Assembly: GCF_002252475.1 (NCBI RefSeq)
Contig: NZ_NNRK01000024.1
Location: 1 to 64,000 of the forward strand
From: Brucella rhizosphaerae
GTDB taxonomy: Bacteria; Pseudomonadota; Alphaproteobacteria; Rhizobiales; Rhizobiaceae
Reading direction: 5' to 3'
Length of the DNA stretch: 64,000 nucleotides
The notes under the pieces were generated by a model. That model was not told the origin of the DNA. It saw only the letters and a program-made list of their open reading frames with translations, and did no database searches. Both the position numbers and the translations under genes were made by a program. Shown in pieces: positions 36,020-46,066 of this stretch (positions are counted from its first letter, which is position 1; each line of letters begins with the position of its first letter).

Positions 36020-36978
36020 TTACGAAAATGTGCGGCGACGATATCAATCAGCTGAATTCCGGAATAATAGTCGATCCGAAAAGACGTGGCACCCAATGGG
36101 TAGACCTGCTTATCTTTAACGGCAGGCAGATTGGCCAGAACCGGATCGTTCAGAAAAGCCGTTACGTCAGCATCCATCCCGCGCATTAAAAACACGCTTC
36201 TGCCAGTGATCGCAGCAGACAGATTCTCATGTGAGATAAAATCGAAGTCAGAACTGCGTGTCACCTGTTTGGCCAGCGCTTCAGGCAAGCCTTCGACCTT
36301 AAAACCAAGCGCCTCAAGCAGCTGCCCCTGAGCACTTGTTGCTTTGCCAATCGAATAACTGCTACCGATATTGTAACCGACAATGCTCACGGGTGCCTCA
36401 GAGCGCGTGATGGTGGCGGCAGCTTTGGCTGCATAATCGTCAAAGCGCGCAACCGCTGCCACAACCTCATCTTCAAGGCCGGTTGCCTTCCCAAATTCGG
36501 CTGCAATATCCTGCCAGCTCTGGTTGGAATAATTGACGACCATCGTTGGAATGCCCTGTGCTTCCAGTTCGGGATAATGCTGGAGAACACTGTCGGCACC
36601 CGTTGCAGATGCCACAACAAGATCGGGTTCAAGTGCAATGATCGCTTCAATATCGAAATCGAGATTGGAATAGAGGATTTCGACACCGCGCTCATCCGCG
36701 ACCTTTGCCCATTGCGAGAAAAAGCCCTTATCGTCAGTCAGAATGCTGGGCGTGGTCGCCGTGCTTGCAATAACCGGCGCATTGATTGCAAGCAGAATTC
36801 CTGTGAGACTCGGAGCGGTTGAAACAATGCGCAAAGGCTTTGACTTTAACGTCAGCTCGCCGGAATAGTGCCTGATCGTGCGCGGCCATAGACCATCCTG
36901 TGCCAGCGCAGCTTTAAAAGGCAGCGCAAAGGCCGCAAGCATAATCAGGAGTGAAACGATGATTTTCCAGGATTTCAC
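36016..36978 (-). CDS. fepB: Ferric-siderophore (enterobactin-type) periplasmic binding protein
   Basis: A 320-residue class III binding protein. From memory it follows E. coli FepB closely: LRIVSTAPSLTGILLAINAP, ASATGADS and the tail LPAVKDKQVYPLG then DYYSGIQL all have FepB counterparts. A signal peptide (hydrophobic ALPFKAALA) is cleaved before QDGLWP. GTG start with AAGGG 6 bases upstream. It heads the minus-strand fep unit, divergent from fepC across about 200 bases that contain a motif shared with the receptor promoter. Confidence 0.9.
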   Translation of the reverse strand: MKSWKIIVSLLIMLAAFALPFKAALAQDGLWPRTIRHYSGELTLKSKPLRIVSTAPSLTGILLAINAPVIASTATTPSILTDDKGFFSQWAKVADERGVEILYSNLDFDIEAIIALEPDLVVASATGADSVLQHYPELEAQGIPTMVVNYSNQSWQDIAAEFGKATGLEDEVVAAVARFDDYAAKAAATITRSEAPVSIVGYNIGSSYSIGKATSAQGQLLEALGFKVEGLPEALAKQVTRSSDFDFISHENLSAAITGRSVFLMRGMDADVTAFLNDPVLANLPAVKDKQVYPLGATSFRIDYYSGIQLIDIVAAHFRK

Positions 36979-37059
36979 GGCCGACCCTTACATGAGATCG
37001 ATGTTATGCGGTTCTGACAAGATAAAACCGCTCTGCTAAAACATGAATGTTCCGCTCCA

Positions 37060-37076
37060 TATTGCAGAACGCATTC
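37060..37076. promoter_or_regulatory. Candidate iron-locus operator, fepB/fepC intergenic copy
   Basis: TATTGCAGAACGCATTC matches 14 of 17 bases of 39025-39041 in front of the TonB-dependent receptor. It sits within a wider dyad TATTGCA...TGCAATA (37060-37088), followed by a GCAATACG direct repeat. The regulator is unknown; iron regulators of this order (Irr, RirA) are candidates, but the motif is not their textbook consensus. Confidence 0.5.
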
Positions 37077-37177
37077 TACAATGCAATACGAGGAGCAATA
37101 CGCGACACCACGCGACTACACAGACTATTGCCGACAGAAACCGGCTCGTCGACTCATTTTCCACTGAGGCCAAAGCA

Positions 37178-37984
37178 ATGATGCATCGCCTTCACGCTGA
37201 TACCGTGACGCTGAAATATGATGAAAGAACAGTCGCAACGGATTTGTCCGTGGCTATTCCGGATGCATCCTTCACGGTCATTGTCGGGCCGAATGCGTGT
37301 GGAAAATCGACACTCCTCCGGGCTTTGTCGCGTCTGTTGAAACCAACGTCCGGAAAGATCATTCTCGATGGTGGCGATATCGCAAGCCTGCCCGCGAAGG
37401 AAACAGCGCGCCGGCTCGGCTTATTGCCGCAAAGCTCGATCGCACCCGAAGGGATCACGGTAGCCGATCTGGTTGCGCGCGGTCGTTATCCGCATCAATC
37501 CTTTTTGCGGCAATGGTCGGAAGCGGATGAGATCGCCGTGGCACGGGCCATGGAAGCAACCCGGATCACCGAACTTGCTGACCGGCCCGTGGATGAACTC
37601 TCGGGCGGCCAGCGCCAGCGCGTCTGGATCGCTTTGGTTCTGGCACAAGATACGCCGATACTGCTCCTTGATGAGCCGACAACCTATCTCGATATCGCGC
37701 ATCAGATCGAGTTGCTTGATCTTCTGGCACAGCTTAACAAGCAGGGGCGTACTGTCGTCGCCGTTCTGCATGAACTCAATCATGCCTGCCGCTATGCCTC
37801 ACATCTGATCGCAATGCGCGAAGGCGCTTTGATCGCGCAAGGCAAGCCGTCCGATATTGTCACGGAAAAGCTGGTCGAAGAGGTATTTGGTCTTACCTCG
37901 ATCATCATCCCCGACCCGGTTTCCGGTACGCCACTCATTGTTCCGAAGAGCAGCGCTGCGCAGCAGATTGCCGAAGGCGTCTAG
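37178..37984 (+). CDS. fepC: Ferric-siderophore ABC transporter ATPase (FepC-like)
   Basis: A 268-residue ABC ATPase: Walker A GPNACGKST near 36-44, signature LSGGQRQRVWIA, Walker B ILLLDEPTTYLDI, and a FepC/FecE-like end. GAGG 8 bases before ATG 37178 supports the start; the frame is open to 37043, but that part covers the shared promoter region. It is divergent from fepBDG instead of co-directional as in many fep clusters, and it ends 6 bases before the stop of a convergent IclR gene. Confidence 0.93.
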   Translation: MMHRLHADTVTLKYDERTVATDLSVAIPDASFTVIVGPNACGKSTLLRALSRLLKPTSGKIILDGGDIASLPAKETARRLGLLPQSSIAPEGITVADLVARGRYPHQSFLRQWSEADEIAVARAMEATRITELADRPVDELSGGQRQRVWIALVLAQDTPILLLDEPTTYLDIAHQIELLDLLAQLNKQGRTVVAVLHELNHACRYASHLIAMREGALIAQGKPSDIVTEKLVEEVFGLTSIIIPDPVSGTPLIVPKSSAAQQIAEGV

Positions 37985-37990
37985 AACAAC

Positions 37991-38809
37991 TTAGCTTTCA
38001 GGCATTTCGAGCTTTGTATCGACAATCAGCCCACCCGTGGATTGATTGACAATGCAAGCTTCATGAAAAAGCGCCCTGCGCTCCTCATCGGTGCGCAGCT
38101 GGCCAAGATCGGCAACTGTCGTCATGACGCAAACGATTTCGCCCTGCGCATCCAGCACAGGTGAAGCCTGCCCGGTAACGTTCGACAAAAGATGGCTGGT
38201 CATCTCCGACCAGCGATCGCCGCGCACTTTATCCAGAACAGCTTTTGTGGGTGGTGTGCCGCGAAAATTTGCTGGCTGCACCTTGCGGACCGCATCAATA
38301 CTGCTCTTGGGCAGGAAAGACTGAAAGACCAGACCGCAAGCCGTGTTGTCCACCGGCAACGTATCGCCAAGCGCCAACGGGTTAACCGAAAAATAGGCAC
38401 TGCGATACCAGCGCACCAGCGTCGGTCCCCGATCCGTCCAGATCGCCACACCACCGCTCATTGCATGGCGCTGCGCCAATGCTTTCATATGCTGCGCTGC
38501 AATTTCCACCGCATCGACCCGCTTGAGCGCTCCGATTCCGATGCTGAGCGCAGTTGGTCCGAGATCGTAAAATCCGCTGACCGGATCCTGCTTTGCGAGC
38601 CCTTCCTTTACGAGACTTTGCATATAGCGATGCGCTGTCGATCCGCCTGTACCTGCACGCTTTGCGACTTCTCCCAAAGCGAGTTCATTCTCGGCATTGG
38701 CCAGAATTTTCAGAAACCGCGCCGCAATCGATACCGACTGGATCGTGCCGGAGCGTTTATCTCCCGCAGTCTCTGCCTCATCAGCCGGAAATTCATCCTG
38801 TTCTTTCAA
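37991..38809 (-). CDS. IclR-family transcriptional regulator
   Basis: A 272-residue regulator. The N-terminal winged HTH has LGEVAKRAGTGGSTAHRYMQSLVKEGLA, and the C-terminal IclR effector domain has DNTACGLVFQSFLP and ASPVLDAQGEIVCVMTT. It begins with TTG, with GGAGG about 8 bases upstream; no better start is seen. It lies between fepC and the receptor gene and is divergent from the latter, so it may control the receptor-monooxygenase pair. IclR members usually sense small metabolites rather than iron. Confidence 0.9.
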   Translation of the reverse strand: MKEQDEFPADEAETAGDKRSGTIQSVSIAARFLKILANAENELALGEVAKRAGTGGSTAHRYMQSLVKEGLAKQDPVSGFYDLGPTALSIGIGALKRVDAVEIAAQHMKALAQRHAMSGGVAIWTDRGPTLVRWYRSAYFSVNPLALGDTLPVDNTACGLVFQSFLPKSSIDAVRKVQPANFRGTPPTKAVLDKVRGDRWSEMTSHLLSNVTGQASPVLDAQGEIVCVMTTVADLGQLRTDEERRALFHEACIVNQSTGGLIVDTKLEMPES

Positions 38810-39024
38810 ATGCTCCGCCTCCCACCCGAACAGTCCCAGATCATCAATACCATTCGGTCATTTTTTTGCGCTTTGAGCGATGTGTAGCGTCAAGATCACA
38901 TAAAGTCATGCCTGACATGAAACCTATTTCCATGATCTCGCTTCAAAAGTCTGTGCTTCACCCGCGCCGATGGGGCAATGCGTTGCCAATGTGCAACATC
39001 ACCAGTCAGCTTGCACTCATACTG

Positions 39025-39041
39025 TATTGCGGTATGCATTC
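39025..39041. promoter_or_regulatory. Candidate iron-locus operator, TonB-receptor copy
   Basis: TATTGCGGTATGCATTC, followed 3 bases later by a second TATTGCGG and then GGAAT-cataatcata-GGAAT direct repeats. The 17-mer matches the site at 37060-37076 in 14 positions. It lies about 70 bases upstream of the receptor start. Confidence 0.5.
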
Positions 39042-39108
39042 CTTATTGCGGAATCATAATCATAGGAATAACAGAACATGACTTACACACTCATGTTTGG
39101 GGCGTCCT

Positions 39109-41244
39109 ATGAATATCCGTTCTACCCGTGGCTTTTTCTATAGTGTCAGCGCGTTGACGCTTGTCGCACTTGCTGGATCGCCTGCTCGTGCGCAAGATGC
39201 TCAGACGTCAACCGAATCCAAAACCCTGGTGCTCGATACACTGGTCATTACCGGCGAGAAAGTCGCTCGTGACATCAAGAATACCGCCTCATCGGTTACT
39301 GTGATTACCGCCAAGGAAATCGACAGGGAAAAGACCGGCGATTCTTCGGTGGCAGAAGTGGTTCGCGGTACGCCCAATGTCGTCTATTCCGACACAGTTG
39401 GCGCACCGGTCATTCGCGGCCAGGACAGCCAGGGACCAAACAGCGGTGCGACAGCCTTCTTCTCCGGAACAGTTCCGCGCGCCACGATCAGCCTCGACGG
39501 TCATTACCTGAACTATAACGAGTTCGTTTTTGGTTCCGCGCCAATCTGGGATGTCGACAGCATCGAAGTTTTCCGTGGCCCTCAAACCACGTCGCAGGGC
39601 GCGAATGCTATTGCCGGTGCAATTGTGGTCAACACCAAAGACCCAAAATTCGAACAGGAAGGCGCATATCAGGTCGAGATTGGCAATTACAATGCCAAGC
39701 GCACTTCGATCATGCTCAATACTCCGCTCTACAAGGATGAGGTCGCGGGACGCCTTGCTATCGACTATTCGGGTCGCGATACTTTCATCGACTATATCAA
39801 TCCTGGCTTCTACTCATCGGGTACCGATCACGACTTCCAGTCACTGAACATTCGGTCGAAACTTTTGTGGCAGCCTGCCGAACTCCCTGGCCTTGAGGCC
39901 AAGCTGACCTACTCTTTCAACAAGAGCAATCGCCCGACATATGAGGCAGCAACACCTCTTTACTACGAGTTGGACTACAACGGTCAGAGTATGCCGACAT
40001 GGGATCAACGAACCAATACGGGCGTTCTGGACGTCAGCTATGATTTCGATAATGGATTCAAGCTCTTCAACCAGACGCAGTTCTCCGATTCCAGTGTCGA
40101 ACGCACGACGGGGATGGTGAACGGTGGCGATGCCAATATCGATCAAACCAATATTTCAAATGAAGCACGTGTCACCTATGGCGATCAGGAAGATGTTATC
40201 AGTGGCGTAGCAGGCATCTATTACGCGCATACAAAAACGGACGAAGAACTGTATTTGCTGAACGCCAGCAACAAAACCGCGAACAATTATCTCTCAACGT
40301 TTGACGACAAGAAGACAAATCTCGGTTTGTTTGGTGAGTTGAGCTGGCGCATGAACGATCAGTGGACACTCACCGGTGGTATGCGTTATCAGCAGGATAA
40401 TATTCAGCGTGATGGTGTTTCCGTCTATTCGTATGAGCCCGTCAACTTTGACGAGACTTTCTCTGCATTCTTGCCGAAAGTTTCGCTGGCATATGCTATC
40501 ACGCCTGACCTGACCGTCGGGGGTCTTGTAAGCCGCGGATATAATCCGGGCGGCGTCTCACTCTACCTGAACACGACCAATCCTGCATCGAGCAAGTGGA
40601 ATAAGTTTGATGAGGAAACTCTGTGGAATTATGAGCTGTTCACGCGCGCTGAAGTGCTGGATAACAAGCTGGTTCTGAACGCCAACCTGTTCTACATGGA
40701 CATGAAAAATGCGCAGTATAACATTCCCGTTGTCCTGCCGAATAACATCGTCCAGTCCTACACCATCAATGCCGAGAAGGCCCACGCTTACGGTCTCGAA
40801 ATCGGTGCTGACTATCGTATTCTTGACAATCTGACGCTCAAATCGAGTGCGGGTATTCTGCGCACCAAGATTGATGAGATTTCAAGCAACGCTTCATATG
40901 AAGACAACGAATTCGCGAAATCTCCTGGTTATATGCTGGGCTTCGGCGCAAGCTGGGACGTAACCGAAAAATTCAACGTCTCGGGTAATGTTCGCCACAC
41001 AGACGGCTACTATTCAGACGTTGCGAACACGAAGGCATATTGGGTCGGCGCCTATACAATTGCCGATGCCCGGATGAGCTACGATTTCACTGAAAAATTC
41101 CAGCTCTATGGCTTTGTGAAGAATATCTTCAATGAACGTGCACCAACCTCTTTGCAGGCAACTCGCGGTATCAGTGGGGCAACCACCCAGGCCAGCATGA
41201 CCATGCCACGCACATTCGGCATTGGCATCAAGGGTAGCGTCTGA
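39109..41244 (+). CDS. TonB-dependent outer-membrane receptor
   Basis: A 711-residue outer-membrane gated porin. The signal peptide ends SPARAQD. A plug domain follows: TonB-box-like LDTLVITGEK near residue 42, SSVTVITAKEID, and DVDSIEVFRGPQTTSQGANAIAGAI. The rest is aromatic-rich beta-barrel. It reads like siderophore receptors, though not FepA specifically. The ATG at 39109 is used; a TTG at 39097 is possible. The shared motif upstream links it to the fep transporter. A terminator follows, and then an NtaA-type monooxygenase. Confidence 0.92.
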   Translation: MNIRSTRGFFYSVSALTLVALAGSPARAQDAQTSTESKTLVLDTLVITGEKVARDIKNTASSVTVITAKEIDREKTGDSSVAEVVRGTPNVVYSDTVGAPVIRGQDSQGPNSGATAFFSGTVPRATISLDGHYLNYNEFVFGSAPIWDVDSIEVFRGPQTTSQGANAIAGAIVVNTKDPKFEQEGAYQVEIGNYNAKRTSIMLNTPLYKDEVAGRLAIDYSGRDTFIDYINPGFYSSGTDHDFQSLNIRSKLLWQPAELPGLEAKLTYSFNKSNRPTYEAATPLYYELDYNGQSMPTWDQRTNTGVLDVSYDFDNGFKLFNQTQFSDSSVERTTGMVNGGDANIDQTNISNEARVTYGDQEDVISGVAGIYYAHTKTDEELYLLNASNKTANNYLSTFDDKKTNLGLFGELSWRMNDQWTLTGGMRYQQDNIQRDGVSVYSYEPVNFDETFSAFLPKVSLAYAITPDLTVGGLVSRGYNPGGVSLYLNTTNPASSKWNKFDEETLWNYELFTRAEVLDNKLVLNANLFYMDMKNAQYNIPVVLPNNIVQSYTINAEKAHAYGLEIGADYRILDNLTLKSSAGILRTKIDEISSNASYEDNEFAKSPGYMLGFGASWDVTEKFNVSGNVRHTDGYYSDVANTKAYWVGAYTIADARMSYDFTEKFQLYGFVKNIFNERAPTSLQATRGISGATTQASMTMPRTFGIGIKGSV

Positions 41245-41315
41245 TCGCTTACTCTCTATGCACACCCCGGAAATCGTTTCTCATTTTTCGGGACGTGCTC
41301 AAAATCGAACAAAAC

Positions 41316-41345
41316 AACCGCGGGCTTTCGGCTCGCGGTTTTTGG
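41316..41345 (+). terminator. Intrinsic terminator after the receptor gene
   Basis: AACCGCGGGC and GCTCGCGGTT pair (one G-T) around TTTCG, followed by TTT. It lies about 70 bases past the receptor stop and only 25 before the next gene, so read-through may supply the monooxygenase. Confidence 0.7.
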
Positions 41346-41370
41346 CTTAAAACCTGAACCGGAAGTGATC

Positions 41371-42675
41371 ATGGCTCCTCGCAAAACGCTCCATATCGGT
41401 ATGTCTCTCGCTCCCACCTGGCTTAGCGGTGATGGCTGGCGCCACGCAAACAGCGACATCGAAGGCGCATTCGGATCAGACTTTTATCTCGATATCGCCA
41501 GACGTGCGGAAGCAGCCAAACTCGATTTCGTATTCCGCCCCGACAGCCTGTTTCTCAACAGCCCCATCATGGAGACAACACCGGGCTTTGCCAGTCTCGA
41601 TGCAACTTTGCTGATGGCGACGCTGGCTCGTGAAACATCAAAAATTGGTTTGCTCACCACCATTTCGACGACTTTCATGCCGCCTTATACCGTCGCACGA
41701 CAAGTCCTGTCACTGCACCATCTGAGCAATGGCCGGGCTGGCTGGAACATCGTGACAGCGCTTGATGGCAATGTGAATTTCGGCCTCGATGAAATGCCGA
41801 CATCAGATGAACGCTATGCGAAAGCAGCCGAGTTTACTGAAGTCGTGCGCGCATTATGGGAAAGCTTTCCCGGCTCCGCCCTCAAGCGCGATCGGGACAG
41901 CGGACGCTATGCCGACACAGCGGGCATTCAGCCGATCAATCATGAAGGTAGTTTTTTCAAGGTCAAAGGACCACTCAACATTCCTTCGCTTGAGAATGTG
42001 CCAATCCCGCTTGTGCAGGCTGGCGCCTCGCCAGCCGGTCGCAGTTTTGCGGCCTCTGTTGCGGATGCAATCTTTTCTGCGACACCCGATATCGATGTGG
42101 CCATTAATCTGCGCAATGATCTGCGAACGCTCGCACAATCCCATGGCCGCGACGCGGATGATGTTCGCCTGCTTCCGGGCTTGAGTCTTTATCTTGCGCC
42201 AACACGCAAGGAAGCTGAAGAGCTGTTTTCCTATACCCATGCGCGCGGCGACCACTCCCGCAAGATCGCCTATATTCGCGATATGACCGGCCTTGATCTG
42301 ACAGACTGGCCCGAGGACCGATTGATCCGCCCATCCGATCTTCCGCCGCCGCCGGAAAAAGTGCGCAGCAAAACCCATGCCGGATTGTTGCAGCGCCTTC
42401 TGCAAAGAGAGACGCTCCGTCTTGAAGATTTGTTGCGTCGCCCAGAGGTTATCAGCGCGGCCCATTGGCAGATTATAGGCACAGTCGATGATGCCGTTGC
42501 TGAAATTCGCCAATGGTCGGAAGCTGGAGCCATTGACGGCTTCATCACTGCGCCCGGCGGTTCGACATCATCGATGCATATGGCGCTTGACGAACTGATG
42601 CCAAGGCTGAGCGAAGCAGGGTTGCTTCGATCGGATTATACTGGCGATACCTTTGCCCATCACCTTAGTGAATAG
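41371..42675 (+). CDS. NtaA/SnaA/DszA-type flavin-dependent monooxygenase
   Basis: A luciferase-like (LLM class) FMNH2-dependent monooxygenase, 434 residues, of the NtaA/EmoA/DszA subgroup. The blocks GWRHANSD near 28, FVFRPDSLF near 51, GRAGWNIVTA near 121 and GSFFKVKGPLN near 193 are characteristic. GGAAG 6 bases before ATG 41371 supports the start. Relatives open nitrilotriacetate, EDTA or sulfur heterocycles and need a separate flavin reductase, none of which is adjacent. Next to a siderophore-type receptor it may attack the imported chelator; that is inference. Confidence 0.88.
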   Translation: MAPRKTLHIGMSLAPTWLSGDGWRHANSDIEGAFGSDFYLDIARRAEAAKLDFVFRPDSLFLNSPIMETTPGFASLDATLLMATLARETSKIGLLTTISTTFMPPYTVARQVLSLHHLSNGRAGWNIVTALDGNVNFGLDEMPTSDERYAKAAEFTEVVRALWESFPGSALKRDRDSGRYADTAGIQPINHEGSFFKVKGPLNIPSLENVPIPLVQAGASPAGRSFAASVADAIFSATPDIDVAINLRNDLRTLAQSHGRDADDVRLLPGLSLYLAPTRKEAEELFSYTHARGDHSRKIAYIRDMTGLDLTDWPEDRLIRPSDLPPPPEKVRSKTHAGLLQRLLQRETLRLEDLLRRPEVISAAHWQIIGTVDDAVAEIRQWSEAGAIDGFITAPGGSTSSMHMALDELMPRLSEAGLLRSDYTGDTFAHHLSE

Positions 42676-42686
42676 GCTTGAGCCTA

Positions 42687-43544
42687 TCAGGCAAAACTGA
42701 AGTCCAGACCAATATCGAGGTTGGGGGCGCTGTGTGTCGTCCAGCCAACGGAGATAAGGTCGACACCGCTTTCGGCGACAGCAGCCACCTTTTCTGGGGT
42801 AATGCCGCCGGAGGCTTCGGCGATTGCACGACCGTCGATTATTTTCACGGCTTCATGCAGTTGCGCAGGCGACATATTATCAAGCAACACCGCATCAACA
42901 CCAATCGCCATTGCTTCATGCAATTGTTTGAGCGTATCGACCTCAACTTCTATCTTCACCATATGTCCGGCATTCGCCTTGGCACGCTGGATAGCCTCAC
43001 CAACACCGCCTGCAACCGCGATATGATTGTCTTTGATGAGCACGGCATCATAAAGCGCAAACCGATGGTTCATGCCCCCACCTGCCCGCACCGCATATTT
43101 TTGCAGGGCTCGCAGTCCCGGTATGGTTTTTCGCGTACAAACAATAGCGGCCTTCGTGCCTTGAACGGCCCTGACCAGATTAGCCGTTGCGGTAGCAACA
43201 CCAGACATATGGCCGAGAAAATTAAGCGCGGTACGTTCGGCAGCAAGGATGCTGCGTGACAGGCCGGATACCCGAGCAATCGTTGTGCCCTCCTGCAAAA
43301 CGTCTCCGTCACTGACCATTCGCTCAAAGACCACCGAAGGATCGACAAGCCGAAATGCCATTTCAGCGACGTCCAGTCCTGCAATAGCACCCGGCTGACG
43401 AAGACAAAAAGCCATCGTTGAACGATGGTCCGAAGGTACAACAGCATTGCTGGTGATATCACCTGCAAGACCCAGATCCTCAAGGAGTGTAGCACGCACC
43501 AGCGGTTCAATGAGCAAAGGCGAAAGACGAGGCAGATCCATCAT
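42687..43544 (-). CDS. nadC: Quinolinate phosphoribosyltransferase (nicotinate-nucleotide pyrophosphorylase)
   Basis: Converts quinolinate and PRPP to nicotinate mononucleotide, the third step of de novo NAD synthesis. The 285-residue protein shows RTALNFLGHMSGVAT and CTRKTIPGLRALQKYAVRAGGGMNHR (catalytic Arg/Lys), then IEVEVDTL. It starts in an ATGA overlap with nadB, completing nadA-nadB-nadC. Confidence 0.97.
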   Translation of the reverse strand: MMDLPRLSPLLIEPLVRATLLEDLGLAGDITSNAVVPSDHRSTMAFCLRQPGAIAGLDVAEMAFRLVDPSVVFERMVSDGDVLQEGTTIARVSGLSRSILAAERTALNFLGHMSGVATATANLVRAVQGTKAAIVCTRKTIPGLRALQKYAVRAGGGMNHRFALYDAVLIKDNHIAVAGGVGEAIQRAKANAGHMVKIEVEVDTLKQLHEAMAIGVDAVLLDNMSPAQLHEAVKIIDGRAIAEASGGITPEKVAAVAESGVDLISVGWTTHSAPNLDIGLDFSFA

Positions 43545-45046
43545 GCAGTCCTCGATAAAGGTTCAGGAAGAGCAATTTCGCGCGCCAATGCGAATGCATT
43601 TTCAAAAGTGTAAAAACTGCGCTCGGCCGCAGCAGATTTCCCCGGATAATCTGTTCGGGCATGACTGCCGCGAGACTCGTGCCGCTCAAATGCTGCAACA
43701 CTCATGACAAGTGCCACTACAGCTGCATCATCCGTCTGAGCGAGCGGCAGAAGCGCTGCTATCGCCGCACGTAAGCCATCCTCGTCGCGCAAAAGACCCA
43801 GATGCCGGGAAGCAATCGATCTCACATAAGGCAGACTGGACGATGAAGATGCGGCAACGGGTGCAACTGGCAGAGCGACGGCGTGCGGTGCACATGCAAT
43901 CGCGTGCCCGGCACGAAGTCCCATGACCGCCGCTTCCAGAAGTGAGTTGCTCGCCAGGCGGTTCGCACCATGTAACCCCGTGCAGGCCGCTTCTCCAACT
44001 GCCCAAAGCCCCGGTAAGCTGGTGCGCCCGGCACCATCGGTTGCCACCCCACCCATATGATAGTGGGTGGCAGGGCGCACAGGCATCAGATCACAAGCCG
44101 GATTAATACCATATTGCTTGCAAAGGGCATCGATGCCGGGAAACCGCGTTGCAAAACCAGCGCCAAGAGACGAGCGTGCATCAAGAAAAACTTTGCGGCC
44201 TTGCGCAAGTTCCCGACCAATCGCCCGTGCAACAACATCGCGTGCAGCCAATTCCTGCCCCGGAATATCGCGCATAAAGCGCTCGCTGCGATCATTGACA
44301 AGTATCGCACCTTCACCCCGCACAGCCTCGCTGATCAAAGGCAAGCGCGATGCCGACACCGCCAGAGCCGTCGGATGAAACTGCACAAATTCCATATCCG
44401 CAAGCACAGCTCCGGCGCGCCCGGCAAGTGCTGCCCCCTGACCGAGATTACCAAGCGGGGTGGTGGTTGCTTCATAGAGGCCGCCCACACCACCTGTTGC
44501 GAGCACCACAGCAAAAGCCGCAACTGGTCCAACACCTTCCAGATCAACGCCCGCAACGCGACCGTCTTGTTTGATAAGACGCAGCGCACGGGTGTTTTCT
44601 TTAACGGTTATAGATGGGGTCGTCCGTACTTTGGCAGCGAGAACGCGCATGATGCCCGCTCCCGTCGCATCACCATCGACATGGGCAATGCGGTGGCGGC
44701 TGTGCGCTGCCTCAAGACCGAGCGCATATGACCCGTCCGGCCTTTTGTCGAAATAAACACCGTAATTTTCGAGAACCGCAATCGTTTCTGCAGCGGCTTC
44801 AATTATGTCTGCTGCAACACTTGCCTCGCAAAGACCGTCGCCGGCGGCCAATGTATCCGCCAGATGGAATGCGGGGCGATCGTCCTCACCAAGGCTTGCC
44901 GCGATACCGCCCTGCGCAAGAGTGCTTGAGCCATCGCACCCAAAGGTCCCCGCTGTCACCAGCATTACCGGCTGCGGCGCAATGGTCAGTGCTGTCATCA
45001 GCCCGGCAAGGCCACTGCCGATAACGATGACTGGAGCGGCGCTCAT
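43541..45046 (-). CDS. nadB: L-aspartate oxidase
   Basis: An FAD enzyme that oxidises aspartate to iminoaspartate for quinolinate synthesis. The 501-residue protein has the N-terminal dinucleotide fold [27 protein letters not shown], the [15 protein letters not shown] block and [18 protein letters not shown] near the FAD tail. ATGA overlaps occur at both ends, with nadA upstream and nadC downstream. It is slightly shorter than E. coli NadB, as usual in Rhizobiales. Confidence 0.97.
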   Translation of the reverse strand: MSAAPVIVIGSGLAGLMTALTIAPQPVMLVTAGTFGCDGSSTLAQGGIAASLGEDDRPAFHLADTLAAGDGLCEASVAADIIEAAAETIAVLENYGVYFDKRPDGSYALGLEAAHSRHRIAHVDGDATGAGIMRVLAAKVRTTPSITVKENTRALRLIKQDGRVAGVDLEGVGPVAAFAVVLATGGVGGLYEATTTPLGNLGQGAALAGRAGAVLADMEFVQFHPTALAVSASRLPLISEAVRGEGAILVNDRSERFMRDIPGQELAARDVVARAIGRELAQGRKVFLDARSSLGAGFATRFPGIDALCKQYGINPACDLMPVRPATHYHMGGVATDGAGRTSLPGLWAVGEAACTGLHGANRLASNSLLEAAVMGLRAGHAIACAPHAVALPVAPVAASSSSSLPYVRSIASRHLGLLRDEDGLRAAIAALLPLAQTDDAAVVALVMSVAAFERHESRGSHARTDYPGKSAAAERSFYTFENAFALAREIALPEPLSRTA

Positions 45047-46014
45047 ACCGCAAGCATCCGTTCGACGGCACGCCGCGCAGGCCCGGCAATCGCCGGGTCA
45101 ACCGTTACTTCATGCCGGTTATTTTCCAGTGCATCGCGAATATTGGCAAGCGTGATACGCTTCATATGCGGACACAGATTGCAGGGCCGGATGAACTCGA
45201 CCTCAGGATGATCAACGGCAACATTATCGCTCATCGAACATTCAGTTAGCAGAACCACCCGTTGTGGCTTCTTCTCGCCGACAAAGTCCGACATGACAGC
45301 CGTTGATCCGGCAAAATCTGCTGCTTCCACCACTTCCGGCGGGCATTCCGGATGCGCCAGCACCATCACACCGGGATGGCTTTCACGCAATTCGCGAATA
45401 TCGTCAGGTGTGAAACGCTCATGCACTTCGCAATGGCCGTGCCAGGCGAGGATTTCCACATGGGTCTCACGCGCGATGTTCTGCGCGAGATATTCGTCTG
45501 GGATCATCAGCACGCGCGGCACGCCGAGCGACTCGACCACCTTCTTCGCGTTGCCGGATGTGCAGCAGATATCGGATGCAGCCTTAACCGCAGCGGAAGT
45601 ATTCACATAGGTAATGATCGGCACACCCGGATGCGCCTCACGCAGAAGCGCCACATCTCGCGGCGTGATTGAATCCGCAAGCGAGCATCCAGCGCCCAGA
45701 TCAGGGATCAACACAGTCTTTTTCGGGTTCAGCAGCTTGGCCGTTTCGGCCATGAAATGGACGCCCGCGAGTACGATCACATCGGCCTCAACATCGATCG
45801 CCTTGCGGGCAAGTGCGAGACTGTCGCCGACGATATCCGCTACACAGTGAAAGATTTCCGGGGTCTGATAATTATGCGCAAGAATGACTGCATTGCGCTT
45901 GCGTTTGAGCTCGAGGATCGCCGCGACATCGTCTTCAAAACCCATCCATTCGGCTTTGGGCAGCACCGACGCTACACGATCATAAAGCTTTGATACGGAA
46001 ACGAATTCATTCAT
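45043..46014 (-). CDS. nadA: Quinolinate synthase A
   Basis: A [4Fe-4S] enzyme that condenses iminoaspartate with dihydroxyacetone phosphate to quinolinate. The 323-residue protein contains [21 protein letters not shown], the DICCTSGNA cluster region and [16 protein letters not shown] with the cluster cysteines. GGAGG 6 bases before the ATG is strong. It is the first gene of nadABC, preceded by two NadQ-type palindromes and a hairpin ATTCCAC/GTGGAAT at 46040-46057. Confidence 0.98.
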   Translation of the reverse strand: MNEFVSVSKLYDRVASVLPKAEWMGFEDDVAAILELKRKRNAVILAHNYQTPEIFHCVADIVGDSLALARKAIDVEADVIVLAGVHFMAETAKLLNPKKTVLIPDLGAGCSLADSITPRDVALLREAHPGVPIITYVNTSAAVKAASDICCTSGNAKKVVESLGVPRVLMIPDEYLAQNIARETHVEILAWHGHCEVHERFTPDDIRELRESHPGVMVLAHPECPPEVVEAADFAGSTAVMSDFVGEKKPQRVVLLTECSMSDNVAVDHPEVEFIRPCNLCPHMKRITLANIRDALENNRHEVTVDPAIAGPARRAVERMLAV

Positions 46015-46066
46015 GGCGGCCTCCCGAGCAGCGCATAAAATTCCACCTCAGTGGAATAGCCTATTT

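Noticed and set aside
33927-37984. Fur-type box in the fep region
   Set aside because: I found no good GATAATGATAATCATTATC-like 19-mer. The shared TATTGC motif is different and is reported separately.
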